Assembly (NCBI GenBank): GCA_914767715.1
Contig: OU612072.1
Coordinates: forward strand, 1,550,001-1,614,000
Source: Membranipora membranacea
Taxonomy: Eukaryota; Bryozoa; Gymnolaemata; Cheilostomatida; Membraniporidae
Direction: 5' to 3'
DNA length: 64,000 nucleotides
Numbering within the stretch: position 1 is the stretch's first letter; each line of letters opens with the position of its first letter. Of this stretch, positions 12,246 through 40,859 are shown in pieces. The notes under the pieces were generated by a model. That model saw nothing but the letters and a program-made list of their open reading frames with translations. It did no database searches and had not been told where the DNA came from. The position numbers and the translations under genes were made by a program.

Positions 12246-13852
12246 GTCTGAATGCTGCGGATCTGGACTAAGTTATGACACTGGAATCGACTCACTAAAA
12301 GCTGTTTACATGTGTAGCCTTTATCCTGAATAATCTAACTAACTTGTAAACATGCTATGTACAGTCTATCTTATCTTCAAGTGCTTCTCGAGAGTTCATA
12401 AAATATGCAATACAGATTGTTATAACAGAGAGAATAATCTCGAGTTTTACATATTTGATTGATGACCTCCTAATAGATGACGGATAGAGTGATACCCGCA
12501 GTATAGAGATGTACTCATAATAGTGTAGCGTAAAGTTCAAACTGGTGGTTGTTGGATCCCTGCCACACCTGTCACATTCTTCCCTTTGCTGACACTAATC
12601 GGACTTTGTTGCAGTCAATCAGTTTATAGAACGTCCCTTTTCAAATAATAAACATGTCACACGCTTGCTGGCACTGATAAATCTTATATGCAACAGAATT
12701 TGGCCATATAATATTAGCGTTATGACTTGTTGTAAACAAAGCAATCAAACCAGTCACAACTCCTAATAAAAGAGATAACCATTGCCAAATAGAGAAAGTT
12801 GGCAGCCCCACTTCATAGCGTCATTATGTGAAATTAAACCATTTATAATTAGCCTGTCAAGTAAAGATAGCGCTGGTAGCCCTGTTCACTCGGCCACGGG
12901 TTGTACAAAACCAAAAAAAACCAAAACGCGTGGCCGTGTGAACAGGGCTATAGCGCTGGCCCTATACCAAGTTTGGTCCATTTGCCTGCATTCCGAGTCG
13001 CTCCCAATCCACTGGTCAAGCCGCGGCGTGACTAGTGGAAGGGAGCAACAGGAATTCAGGCAATTGGATCAAACTTGTTCTACGCTGGCCCAGCAGGATG
13101 AAGTACGAGCTTCCACTTTTATCGAATTGAGATAAAGGGCAGAATGCGTCCAAATTATATATATTTTAAGATGGGATTTTTGTATTTAAAACTCATATTT
13201 GAAGGCAAGTGACAGGTTGATGCACATCGGGCGGTGATCACATTACATGTTGCCAAATCAGACATACCATCTGATCAGGATACCATAGAGGAATAAATAT
13301 TAGCCAGAGTTTTGGGGTGACCTAAGTATCACGATGATTCCATCTTATCATGGATTGTTTTGTTATTGGTGTTTTACATGGTAATTATCGAGAAGCTTTC
13401 AGACGCAGATGACCAATGGAGGACAAGATGATAAAAGACAGCAACAACCAAAACTAGTAGATTCAAAGCAAACAAAAGTTTATTTTGGCACCATCACTGA
13501 TAGCAGCGCTTGACTGCTATTATCTGATTAATCCGAAAAGTACATTAGTAGTATAATATAGAGAGGACAAACCTATGTAACTGATATCTACTATCAGTGA
13601 GGAAACACTTTACTTGACAAAACATTTACTTATCAGCTTTGAGCTCATTGCTTCCAGGTTCATACAAGGGTTTGAAAGTGTGTTCCTTGCCTTTTGAAAC
13701 CTGATAATAATTAGACTGATCCTTCATTATCAGTGTGAGGAGCAAAAGAGTCTTTGCAGTATATCATTCAGTAGACTTTATTATAAATATATATTGCAAG
13801 CAAATGCCAGCTTGACGATATTCTGTAACGAAATGGAAGTATGATATCTGAG
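12246..13852. other. Intergenic spacer with fold-back repeats
   Basis: This is the spacer between the start of the DUF885 gene and the stop of MIC13. A probable MIC13 polyadenylation signal (AATAAA on the minus strand) lies at 13777-13782, about 70 bp past the stop. The region also carries paired inverted repeats at about 12871-13080, listed separately. No gene was recognised. Confidence 0.55.
12871..13080. repeat. Two adjacent imperfect palindromes (fold-back element)
   Basis: The first palindrome pairs GCGCTGGTAGCCCTGTTCAC (from about 12871) with its near reverse complement ending near 12957, around an A-rich loop. The second pairs a segment beginning AAGTTTGGTCCATTTGCCTG (about 12969) with GGAATTCAGGCAATTGGATC near 13050-13079. 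Together they resemble a small non-autonomous fold-back transposon. No clear terminal repeats or target duplication were found. Confidence 0.6.
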
Positions 13853-16800
13853 TCATTCATCCTTTGACTTCTTCTCAGGGGCGGATTCAGTAGGGGAGAA
13901 CACAGTCTTTGACGCGTAATCCATAAAGTATTTAGAGCTGCTAATCACAGTAGTGGGTAACTCAGAGACGACCTCAGCAGACCAATTCAAACCTAGTAAA
14001 CAGAAATAGCCTGTCATGTTTAGAGTGTGATCACGATTTTTAATTGTTGTTGTTATCCTAGGTGCTTCAACGGATACGAGTATTCATTTGATATTTTTTA
14101 ATTCTGTGAGTAACTTTGTCCATGAAGTGCACGCTAATTTAAGGTATGAGAGTGTACATGACTTATCTAAGTTGTCTTGTCTCAGTGCCAAAACACGGTA
14201 TTGGAGTAGCATTTCATGAACAATCATTTTGTCACCTGGCTGATTAGGCAGGGAAATAATTATCACTATAAAATATTCTCAAACTAGCCCTGAAATGCTA
14301 ATACTGTCTTTCAATTCAGTTTGTCTAGAGAAATTCGGTGATATGGAGTTGTCCACTCTTATAACATGAGAGCATGATTCCCAAAGCTTTGCATATAACT
14401 GTGCAGATGAAGACAGAACAGATGACTATGGAAATCTTCAGCTCACTGGTTTGAAGCTTAGTCATTTCATAAAAATTCATCCTTATGAATATGTTAATCC
14501 GAAACAAACCGGAGGAGCTGAAAACTTAACTAAACTGTTCGGCGCAAAATAAAATAAATCTTACCGGAGTTCCATTTAGACTTAGCTGTCTCTGTCACCT
14601 GGTCATATTGTGGTATCTGTAAACAGAATAACAAATGTGAAGGGATAAGAAAGGTTTCACTTCTAACCCTCAGATAACACAGGGAAGGTTTATAATTGTG
14701 TAATAGTGGCTGACAACCTGGGGCTGGTTTCAATTAGAGATTTAGCCGTGCTTTCACGGCTACAGGCCAGCTAAAGCTCAGCCACTCACCAAATCGGGTT
14801 TCAATTAGGATAAATTTAACACACTCATAGCTGATCCTGAGCCGAATCTTATGTAAGATATGCTAATTTATTGAATAGTATCATACTATTGTAATTTAAA
14901 AACCACTGACTCATAAACTCTGTCGTGTTTAGTGATAATGTGAGATTTCTCCAAAATGAATATCAATCTACTAACCTGAGTGACAACTGAGTGGTAGCAG
15001 GGCCTAACTGAAACATGATTAAGTGGCTGCTAAGATCTGGCTACAGCTCAGGTATATGTCTGCTAAATACAATTTAGCCGGATCCTAATTGAAACCAGCC
15101 CCAGAAGCTCAATGTGATTTGCAATTTAACACTAATATATATTTCATAAACACCCAATATACATAAAAATATTTAATACACATCTTATATTCACCCATCA
15201 TACACACAACAAAAACCTTATATACATATACATATAATTCTACTACCAGTAGGCCCAGACCTTCCTATTCACCATTACCAGTCTTATGCCGAACACACAA
15301 TTCGGCATAAGACTGGTAATGGTGAATAGGTAGGTCTGGGCCTACTGGTAGTAGAATGATATTATAACCTACCTTTTTCAGGTAATCATTAGTGGTAGGA
15401 ATAACCTTCTCTCTGAAATCTGTGAGAGCCTTTGCTCCTTCTTGTGTAGATGATGACCATATTCCCTGCTGGACAGTCAGAAAGGCTGCACCTCCCACTA
15501 CTCCAACACGAGTTGCATATCTAAACAGAGAGAACGGAAATCATATACATACATAATATCTACATATATTATATATGGACACTCATCCACTTTCTATAAC
15601 CTCAGCCCAGGACACCCTCACCCATCTATGTCTATGGAGTGTATAATCTTCCTATGTATCCGTTGTTCTATAGAATATGTAACTTTAAACATTCAAAGGC
15701 TACTAGTATATATAATTTTCTAAATTCAAAGATTTCATGCCTACTAGTAGCCAAAAGCTACATTTATAAATACTATCAGTTCCAATACCGATGTATAATA
15801 TAAAATTATGGTTTTAATCATGAACTAAGAAGGCGGAAAGGCAACAACTATGCAAACTTTTTGATAGAAATGAATATTTTTTCATGCACTGCAACACTCA
15901 TTTTTTGAACAGCTGCTATGATCACTCATGTTACTATCATGCATGCCTTAGACCGGGACAGTTAAATTTCTAAACAGAGTTTAAATAGATATAACATGTT
16001 TGCAAACAGAGCTTCCTCATCACAGTTGTAACTTGTCTTTGACAAAGGTTACCAAAAAAAGATATGTTTGCCTATCTATCTTACACTGTAACCACAAGTA
16101 TTGGTACAGAATCTTTGTGTCTATAATATAAATTCTAACAGATAAACTGATTGAGGAAAACTAAATCGTCACTATTGATTCTTAATCTGTATAGGCCTAT
16201 GTGATATGGGACTTGTAAAAGGAATTACATATCGCCCAACAATATGTATTGATATGCGAGACATTAGTGAGTACTTTTCCTTTCATTTTCTTCCATATAA
16301 TCCTTAATATCCGTGTTATGGGCGCTAAAGGATAACTATGTCATCAGTGATACTTATTAGTCAGTCAGTCAGAAAAAGGGATGCACTTAAGTGAATGTTA
16401 TTATCAGTTTATTAATATTGCCGGTAGCACTTGTTATCTTGTTATCTATATGTATGACTAAGTGACTGGAAAAAAAGTAATGAGAAGAAAAATATGTCAC
16501 TATCTGTCTCTGAGCCAAGCGTAAATGCAGTACTAACAGTAACAGTTTTAGGTGAGCAAATCAATCTATCCCAATAACTTTTCCTACTGATTCATGATGT
16601 TTTAGCCTAGTAACCACTTTCCTATGCACACTCATCTCCCCTTAATTTTCTGCTATTTGGCCTGGAGCTGGTATATAAACTTATTGTCAGAGGGTGACCA
16701 ATTATATATACTCAATAATAATCATACTGTAGGCTAAGTGTTGATGCTACCTTTGGCACAGTAAGGGCTTTACCACTGTTAAATATGTCAGACTATGTTC

Positions 16801-17330
16801 ATATTGATCAAGTCATTATATTGCATCGCACTTAGGGCTGCAAGCACAGACATTATTAGACCAGACCTGTAGTTCGGGCAAGTCCATTGGTCGGAGGCCT
16901 GTGCTTGAAAGAATGATTCCTTATAGTTGCATTTTACGTAAGTACCGCGTGAACTAAGCTTAGGCGAAATTTCAATGGCAATTTATTGCTTAAATGCATC
17001 TCCAGGGTCAGATTTGGTGCTAATCTAATGTCCGGTAATGAACAACACCACAACTACAAATGATGTAATGTATGATTGAGAAAGTCTAATATATGGTCGA
17101 ACAAACAGATATGGTGAAAAGGATTGTGAAGATGGATCAAACTTGGTGGTGTCATCATTCACATTCTGCCCAGCACAGATTGACATCAGTTGTACTGGTG
17201 TACTGTAGTGTAGTGTATAAAATAATAATAATAGCAACTTTTTTTAGCATCTAACTGCAACTGACTTGAAGAAATTGAATCCCCAAACTCTGTTGACCAA
17301 AATTACTTACATGATTGATGAACGTATCAT
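13853..17330 (-). CDS. MIC13: MICOS complex subunit MIC13 (QIL1)
   Basis: Exons: 17330-17311, 15520-15373, 14616-14565, 13992-13853. Phases join to give 119 aa, against about 118 aa in human MIC13. Near the N-terminus (residues about 10-26) is a glycine-rich hydrophobic segment, RVGVVGGAAFLTVQQGIW, corresponding to the single inner-membrane anchor with its GxxxG-like motif. It is followed by a polar helix region, an IPQYDQV stretch matching the family's IPQLP-like segment, and a KWNSG motif like the family's SWNAG. The lysine-rich C-terminus ends in KKSKDE. MIC13 bridges the MIC60 and MIC10 subcomplexes at cristae junctions. The first exon has only 20 coding nucleotides, so the start rests on the good GTAAGT donor and frame. 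It is divergent from GLO1. Intron 2 holds a hairpin and a MITE. Confidence 0.9.
14718..15104. repeat. MITE-like element with 20-bp terminal inverted repeats
   Basis: The left end CTGGGGCTGGTTTCAATTAG (14718-14737) and right end (15085-15104) are exact reverse complements. Similarity continues inward at lower identity around the ATTTAGCC motif. There is an internal copy of the GGTTTCAATTAGG motif near 14800. Length is about 387 bp, with no coding capacity. It lies in a MIC13 intron. No unambiguous target duplication was seen. Confidence 0.8.
15237..15357. repeat. 57-bp-arm hairpin, one mismatch
   Basis: The arms 15237-15293 and 15301-15357 are reverse complements with a single mismatch near 15267, around a 7-nt loop CACACAA. 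The hairpin lies in a MIC13 intron, directly beside the exon that ends at 15373. It could form a strong RNA hairpin in the pre-mRNA. Confidence 0.88.
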
Positions 17331-17758
17331 TTTTTTTGCTTCTTAGTGTTGATATATGCTTATTGTTTCAACTAAAACGACTTTTCCTTCATTCATCCGG
17401 CAAGAGACAGTAGAACAGGGACTAGATAGATGGTTGAAATGCAAACTATTTTTTCTTGACTCTGTAGTTCTTTTGCGAAAAGAGATAATAAAGACTCGTC
17501 TCCTATGATGTCTTCTATATTTCACTTCTAAAGTACTGAAGTATTCATAATGATATCTAAAATAGATCAATGGTATGTGAAAATAACCATAGCTCCACAT
17601 TATTACAATAATGTAAGGGTGTAGCAACGGACCACCAAGCTGATTTGGATATTAATTTACTGAAGACAAAAGGCTAATTCAAGAGGGAGTGAAGAACTAG
17701 AAGTTATCACTCTTTTTGACCAGGGAGACTCATCAAAAGTGATACAAAAGCCATAGTC
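17331..17758. promoter_or_regulatory. Divergent MIC13/GLO1 intergenic region
   Basis: Only 428 bp separate the start codons of MIC13 (minus) and GLO1 (plus), so their 5' UTRs and promoters must lie here and may be shared. No TATA box or other element could be assigned with confidence. Confidence 0.5.
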
Positions 17759-20700
17759 ATGGCAACCGAACCTGTAAAAATGTCTGCTGAAGATGAGGCT
17801 GCTTCAGTTGTGCAGCCAGATCCCTCAACAAAGGTAGAATATAATCCCTTATAGATCCTCTACTGACCATCTTATCGGTTGACAGTTCTTCTATGTGCAA
17901 AAAAGGGAAGATGACTCCCATATATTTTTAGTTCTCAATTATTCAATGCAATAACCTGTAATGTGTAAGTGTAAGTCTATATAAGGTACTACAAGATGAC
18001 TGTATTCTGTAAAGCGTTGACACTAGAATTTTGTATACCACAAACGTACCAAGGACTGGAGTAACAGGAGTAACTGTTACTCCTTGATACACATTAACAA
18101 TACATACATCGCCTTACACGAAGTTGTTGTCATGTTGTGTTGGTCTTACGGCAGTCATTGCCATGAAGCAGTCATTGCCGTTAATGCACTGATGACTAAA
18201 CCTGACATATTTAGGCTACTACTAAATCCAAAGCCCAGGACCACTCCCAGGACTTTGCTTGAGTAGTCTTAGTTTACAACGATTCTGACTTGTGAAAGAA
18301 ACATCACATAAAAAAAGAGAGTGCTTTGCCAAGTTGATGTAAAAGGGGATTTTTCATACCAGCTTCTAGTTGCTTATGCCTCCTCAGCTTCGCATACCCA
18401 AACAAACACGCCATGTATAATGTTATTTATACTTCCAGGACTTTATCATGCAGCAGACTATGTACCGAATCAAAGACCCAAAGAGATCTCTAAAATTCTA
18501 CACTGAAGTGCTTGGAATGAGGTAATGTTAGAATTAGATTGTTGTTTCAATTATCATCTCATCAATTGCAGACAATAATAGCCACCTGATGCAGTTCATA
18601 AAGACCATATATCATCTTTGATAACCTAGCTATACAATTGGTTTGAAGATGGATATTGGTCTGGATATTTGTTTAATTTTACGTCTACAAGTATTTGTGA
18701 AGTTCGGGTTTCAACCATGATAATAAATAGATATACATGTATGCTGTCCTTCTTTTGAAGTCAGAACTCAACAGATCAGTTATATGAAGCTACTCAGATT
18801 TTGAATAAAGGATTTCTCTCATTTTGAGTGGTATCCACAGTCATAGGTCTGATTTATAATGGCCTAAGAGTGTATGTCATTTCCTGTTTTTAGAATAGTA
18901 TTCACGTTGACTTGAGTGCCCAATGTATACTCAGGTACTCTATATAGGAAGTGAAAGCTGTTGTTGTATAGATAAGCACTCTGTTGACAATGCCTCTCAG
19001 GTATTACATAATGTATTTTATCGTGCTATAGACTTTTGAAGAGATATGATTTTGATGAGATGAAGTTCTCTCTGTTCTTTATGGGTTATGAGGAGGAAGC
19101 CAACATTCCTAAAGATGATAAAGAGAGGACTTACTGGCTCTTCAAACAGAAAGCCACCATAGAACTCACCCAGTAGGTGTAATATAACAATCCCTCAATC
19201 CTTCATCTATCTACCACCTCAGAGGCCAGTGTTGTCAACAAAAACTTAGGTTGGCCCACCTACCTATGTTACAAATGCAGCATACATATGTAGGGGAGTA
19301 TGTGCAGGCAGAGACGTTGATGACAAAGCTGCATGATATCAGAATTCAGGATCTTCTATCATGAGTCATGATTTATCTCTGAATAACAAGCAGTGCGTAA
19401 AACTTGGCTCTTGGATTAATTGAAATGGGATCGATTTTGCTATTTCCTCAAGTATGCCAATTGCCAGTGATATTTGTAAACAAGAATAGTGTTTTATATA
19501 AGATTAAATTGTTATATAAAATGATATTAATGCATATCCTGTTGAGTGGTTTTGTTGACATTCCATTCCCAGCTGTCAGTTATTGATTAATAGATGACAT
19601 TACAACTTTTCACCCCATAAATCTGTCAATTGAGGAGTTGTCTTAACTTGAACAAAGTACAGGCAATTCCAAGTCAATAAAACCAGGTGGTGATAGCTGA
19701 TAGCTACTGTGTCCATGTGTAGTTGGAGTCAGAAACGTCCCAATTGCATGCATATCTATTGGCTAGTAACCAACTCCCTGCCCCTAAAAGAGAAATTTTA
19801 GTTTCGCAGGAATATGACATCATATTTTCATGTTTAAAATCCATTTTCACTTATTTTTTACCAAGAGCAAAAGCCTCAGTGGGCTCACTTATATATGAAT
19901 TGAGTAGACATTTGTACACATATATATGTATTACAAATCATAACAAATGAATGTAAATTATTTTACAGTAACTGGGGAACAGAGAATGATGATACTGAAT
20001 ATCATAACGGTAACTCAGAACCTCGCGGCTTTGGTGAGTTTCCACATTCTGATTCCCATTGGCTATCTTGTCTTTTATAATTTGATGAAGTCTTTTTGCC
20101 ATCCAGGTTTCTCCAGCCAACATTGGTTAGAAAAGTTATGTGATGCGTTGTCTCAATTTTGATAAATATTTATTTCTCTGTGAAATTGAGAGAATACATA
20201 ACATAACGCGCCCTGATTTAATAGGATTGCCTGTTTATGTATTGTCAACACCAAGCTACATGCTGTTGGAGATTTCTAATCTTAGTACCAATATGAGCCA
20301 TACTGTGCCTCAATGTTTTTTTGACACCGATGTGTTGTTATAATTGTAGGACATATTGGACTATCTGTGCCAGATGTTTACAAAGCTTGTGAGAGATTCG
20401 AGAAATTTGGAGTGAAGTTTATTAAGAAGCCTGATGATGGTTTGTACTTATTGCCATGATTAATAAAGCCTGTTGGTTTGGTAGGGAGTCAACCAGGCTC
20501 CTTGTAGTTATGCTTATTAATTTTTAGTTTTGGGAGTTATCCCGTCTTTAAACAAGTAAGGGCTACTCCTAGTTTTGTAATGTCAACAAAAGTCAGGATA
20601 CTTTTGCTTTTGTTTGTGAAGATCAGCGTGTGAAAGGAACTATCACAGTAATAATCGGGTACTGTGAGTGAGTAATCTGAAAAATTAGGTTGAATAACAT

Positions 20701-20883
20701 CTATCTTCCAATGGCCAAACTATTGCAATTCAAGCTGGTAATCATCTCTTCACATAATGTGCCGCCTGCCTGACGTTATTGTTGGCCATTTCAGGTAAGA
20801 TGAAGGGTTTAGCATTCATTCAGGATCCAGATGGTTACTGGATAGAAATCTTCTCCGCAGAACGTCTAAAAGAAGTCATCTAA
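17759..20883 (+). CDS. GLO1: Lactoylglutathione lyase (glyoxalase I)
   Basis: Exons: 17759-17833, 18439-18521, 19032-19172, 19969-20033, 20350-20439, 20795-20883. All phases join to a 180-aa protein (human 184 aa). It isomerises the hemithioacetal of methylglyoxal and glutathione to S-lactoylglutathione in the cytosol. The four metal ligands are present by position: Gln in the [10 protein letters not shown] motif (residue 31), Glu97 in ATIELTH, His123 in FGHIGL, and Glu169 in DGYWIEIF. The signature [19 protein letters not shown] and [18 protein letters not shown] segments are almost unchanged from vertebrates. The start ATG is followed by a charged tail as in other animals. Polyadenylation signals follow at 21244 and 21347. 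The gene is intact. Confidence 0.97.
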
Positions 20884-22567
20884 TCACACTGGAGAAGACT
20901 GAGTGTATTATACACGCTTACTGATTTAGATAGAAAAGTCACTCACCGATTCCTACTATAATTTCTCGCTCAGTATCAGTTTACCCTCAGTTGTAAAGTC
21001 TAACTAACTTTGATATATGTCAGATTTAAATAATGTAAGACTAGCAGCTCATATTTTTTGCAAACCAGCCATAAGTTTTACATCAGTGGATTAGACCTAC
21101 ACATTGTATGATCAAAAAGGTAAATAACCGATATCTGCGCACCTCAATCTGTTTCCCTTATTATTGTTCCTTGTTAGAGTCTGAGTTATAGACTTGTTCT
21201 TTGTAATAGATGTGCTGTGCTCTTTTTGCGCACAAAAGGGATCAATAAATTGCCAAAGTTTTCAGATTTTTATATCGTTTTGACTAGTCAAGTAAATTTT
21301 CTATCACACTTACTGTGATCATGATTTATATTTTTGGTACACCCTTAATAAAGTTTTGTGAACATCATTTGTTCCACTGTCACAAACAGTTTGGTAGCGT
21401 ATGGTGTTTACTGCATTAGGTGAATATTGCTTTTATTAACTTTGAATCTGAAATTGCGTCATAGACTGAGAGGTCAAGTATCAACAGGAGGAAAAGTTTG
21501 CCATTTCACAAGGGCTTGAAATAGCTAAATTTAATGCTAAATAACATTGGTTTATCCTCTTTACTTTGTATAGACTCCCACATCAGCTAGCCAAAACTCA
21601 AAGTCAGCCACAGCCAGTCACCCCTAAATTAGCGAACTTTTAGTCCCCTATGTTACTGTTAGATATGGGAGCACAGTCACCATGCATTGAACATCATCAC
21701 GTCTATAGCATTGAACGATTCGGCCATCACAGATATGAAGGAAAGAAATGTGGAGGAATGCTTATAAATTCTTATATTTTCTTCTAGAGGAGTGGAACTT
21801 GAAAGATCAAAAATAAACTGTGTACTATCTCAGGGCTCTTGTCTATGAAAATAGAATCTATTCTTAAAATAACTGTAGGTCATCAAATCATGATGAGACT
21901 GAGACTGAGTATAAACGCAACAATTCAATTTGCATAATCATCAACAGCAGAAAACATCCAACTTCAATAATAACATTATTTTGTCTCAACTGAGAAAAAA
22001 ATAAAATGATCGGAAAATATGATTGAGGCAGTGACGCTGAATATGGCATCGCGTCGTCAGCGAGTAAATGCATACTTTGAGAATATTGATTACAGTGTAC
22101 ATCAAAATGGAACCATAAGCCTGGTTATGTTATTGAGCGGATAGTCTTAATACTGTAAGTTGAATACAGGACAGTGTAGTGATAATGTACAACATACACA
22201 AAGTGTTGTGGTGGACAGTCACATGATTGAGACGTGGCAGTGTACATACATAGGGTGGGAGGGACTTAATTCTCAACAAAGGAGAAGAAGAAGACGGGAC
22301 GGGATGTATTTGTATCTGAGGCTAACAACAATAGAACAAAGGCCACAGATATAAAAATCAAACATGGATGGACATGAAAATAGAACTTGTGTACAAATTA
22401 AACTAAAGTATCGATGGTCAAAGCATTGAAATCATATACGTGTACTCCATTCTGATTTACTGCTATGGTACAATTAATGATCTTCTGATGAAGTTCTTTA
22501 GGAGGTCACAGACTAATAATACCAGCTGGGTGACATGGCAGGATAGGAAGTTGTCTGTTCTTGTTGT
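20884..22567. other. Convergent intergenic region between GLO1 and the kinase gene
   Basis: It contains the GLO1 3' UTR, with AATAAA at 21244-21249 and 21347-21352. Towards the right it should hold the 3' UTR of the minus-strand kinase gene. No further gene or repeat was recognised. Confidence 0.55.
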
Positions 22568-38049
<15,482 letters not shown>

Positions 38050-38737
38050 GATGTCGATAGCAGGCAGCTGGTCACAACCACAGCGTGGCAGATAAAAAAG
38101 TCGCACTCCTCCTGACTTTCCTGAAAGAGAATAGAATAGGAGTGTTAGCGCAAAGACGTGGCTTTCAATGAAACTTGAAAATGTAATCTTAAATCTTACC
38201 ATAACACTGATATTAAAAAATCGATTGACCATGATCAACTAGGATAAGAAATACAACGTACCCAATGGAGTTAGGCCTCAATTTACAAGTGAACTGAACT
38301 GCGGACCTAGCTAACTGACTTATGCCAAGTTCAATTATTTAGTCTAGACAGATCATCAACTTGGTGTAACTTAACCTCCTGCCCGAGACGGATTTGCTTT
38401 CAATCTTATACTCGATTGATGGCACAGAATATATAAGTGAAAATGCTACACCAACAATGTGAGCCTTCCCCCTACTTGAGTCCTGTCGCTTTGACTAGTA
38501 TTTTTTAAGTATTTAATGGCACCAGTCCCCTGCTTGAGTTATTCAAGCGCAACACCTCACAAGAACCTTCCTTATGCAACACTTATGGTAACAATACAGT
38601 CCAATAACGACAAAACACAGAACACCACCATCACAATGAATGATGCATTGTTGTGTCAGTTTCACTTTTATCACTCCTCATTTTTCATTGATTGGTGTTG
38701 AACTTGTTGAGAATAATGGGGAGATTCCCAGAATACA

Positions 38738-39205
38738 CCACCATGATAAGTCACATAAATGGACATGGATATACATTATAGCACACATTTCATGTTGGTC
38801 TCAGGATAGATTCTCTAGAAAACATCTAAAAAGTTGGTAAAGTTATACTTCTAAATAACTACTAAGATGGTGTACAGAATACTTATGGTGTACAGTGCAG
38901 TACTCTGTACACCATGATAAGTCACATAAATGGACATGGATATACATTATAGCACACATTTCATGTTGGTCTCAGGATAGATTCTCTAGAAAACATCTAA
39001 AAAGTTGGTAAAGTTATACTTCTAAATAACTACTAAGATGGTGTGCAGAATACTTATGGTGTACAGTGCAGTATTCTGTACACCATGATAAGTCACATAA
39101 ATGGACATGGATATACATTATAGCACACATTTCATGTTGGTCTCAGGATAGATTCTCTAGAAAACATCTAAAACGTTGGTCAAGTCATACTTCTAAATAA
39201 CTACT
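38738..39205. repeat. 171-bp tandem repeat, about 2.7 copies
   Basis: The marker CCATGATAAGTCACATAAAT recurs at 38741, 38912 and 39083, a constant 171-bp period, with only scattered substitutions. The third copy is truncated. The repeat is non-coding and sits upstream of the kinase gene. Confidence 0.93.
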
Positions 39206-40301
39206 ATTAATTAATAATAATGAACAAATACACTGTATTATTTGGCAAGGATTAGACTGATATATAAGTATTTGACGCAATAAACATACATTGATTTATA
39301 TTTGACACAGACAATATCACTGCCTTTTATTCAGGATACTGCTCCATTGCAGAAGATGAAGGTAGAAGACACTCAAAACAAAAATTTTCAGCTCCTTTAC
39401 TTCAGTTTTGGATACCAACAATTCCGTGTTACCAAGCAGTTTCCATTTTACTTGTGATCTATGACGTCATTTTTGAGACTTTTTCCTTAAAAATGAGCAC
39501 CCATAGTTGAATTTTTTTAAACAAGTTTATTTTTGCAGAAGGGATATCTATGGTTTTTAAATAAATATAACTCACTTAATAAACCTAAAACTATGTTCAT
39601 CGAATTGACTTTTATGGGTAACCTTCAGCGAGCCAGTCGAAAGGCATTTTTACTCACACATTTAAACAAATTGCAGAAGACAAAGTGTTCCACTGTATAA
39701 TTTTCTGGATTTTTATCAAACATTTCACGGCAGCTTTAACTACTGTCTATATTTGATTCTCTGGTCCTCAACTAGTCATACTAAAAGCAGACAAGAATGA
39801 GTTGATTATATGCACCAAGGCTACACCTCTAAACAACAAACTTGTTTTTAAAATCTTTATTCATTTCTATTTTTTGGCCTAAAATATGTCCCGGTCCTCT
39901 AGCACTGAGTACTCCAGTATGTTGCCTACTACTGTAACATGGAAGTTATCTTACAAACTACTCAGACCTGTCATGTGGGCGGGAGGGCAATCAGTAGAGC
40001 TCTGTAAGTTTTCCTGTAGAGACAAATGTCATGCATGAAGAATCTCAGGTCCTATGGCCATGGGGCTAAAGTTAAAGGTGCTGCTCTTAAGATTCTGTTA
40101 CTGTTGGGAACTAGTTTGACTGGTTCTCTGTGTTTCAAGAATTAACGCAGCCACGAATGGACACAAGATGATTGTATTGGGTACAGCAGGAAATATTGAT
40201 GATTATTACTACTCAGTGTAATAGCCTTCTTTGTTGATGGACTTGGGTCAATGGTGTGTATAGCAGGGGTTCTATTATAGCAGTGGAAACCAATAGGCCT
40301 A

Positions 40302-40672
40302 TGCCTTTATGATCATGAAATTTTTCCTCTGGAATAAACATTTATGTAAGTATTGCAAAAATACTTTCGCTTATTTGGCTTATTTTATCAGCATAGGGTC
40401 TATCGAGAACAGATCATGAGACACAATCACAAATTGGCAGATTTCTAGGCTATGCACACTATTGAGCCAAGTCGAGTAGGATATTTATCGTCAAACTTGG
40501 CTCAACAGTGTGCATAGCCTAGAAATCTGTCAATCTCTGATTGTGTCTCATGATCTGTTCTCGATAGACCCTATGCTGATAACTTGTCAGCACCAAATGA
40601 GTGAAAGTACTTGTTGCAATACATACATAAATGTTTATTACGGAGAACAAATTTCACGAACATAAAAGTATA
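40302..40672. repeat. Fold-back (MITE-like) element upstream of exportin-5
   Basis: The core 40387-40580 is a long near-perfect inverted repeat: AGCATAGGGTCTATCGAGAA pairs with its complement near 40580, around a centre at about 40480. Weaker pairing extends outward to the AATAAACATTTATG motifs at about 40334 and 40634. There is no coding capacity. It lies about 190 bp upstream of the exportin-5 start codon. Confidence 0.85.
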
Positions 40673-40859
40673 TTTGTTTGAACTGCTATAGTCAATTAAA
40701 ACCAAATAGCTTTGGTGGATACAACAATACTCTCTAATAATTTGTGAAGCCCACTCAGTAGTACATAGACTAGATAGATTAATTTATTACTATCACTAAC
40801 TCAGTGGTATTGAGAAAAAACGCTCACCATATTGTTCTGATTTCCTTTCTATGTAGACT

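Larger units (their letters stand above)
38050..40859. other. Divergent intergenic region between the kinase and exportin-5 genes
   Basis: It should contain both promoters and 5' UTR exons. A kinase UTR acceptor (CTTTCAG) ends at 38121, and an exportin-5 UTR acceptor (CTATGTAG) lies three bases before the exportin ATG, so both genes have upstream non-coding exons that I could not place. It also carries a 171-bp triplicate repeat and a fold-back element. Confidence 0.6.

Noticed and set aside
12782-13135. 117-codon open frame in the DUF885-MIC13 spacer
   Set aside because: It overlaps the palindromic repeats and shows no conserved motif or splice context.
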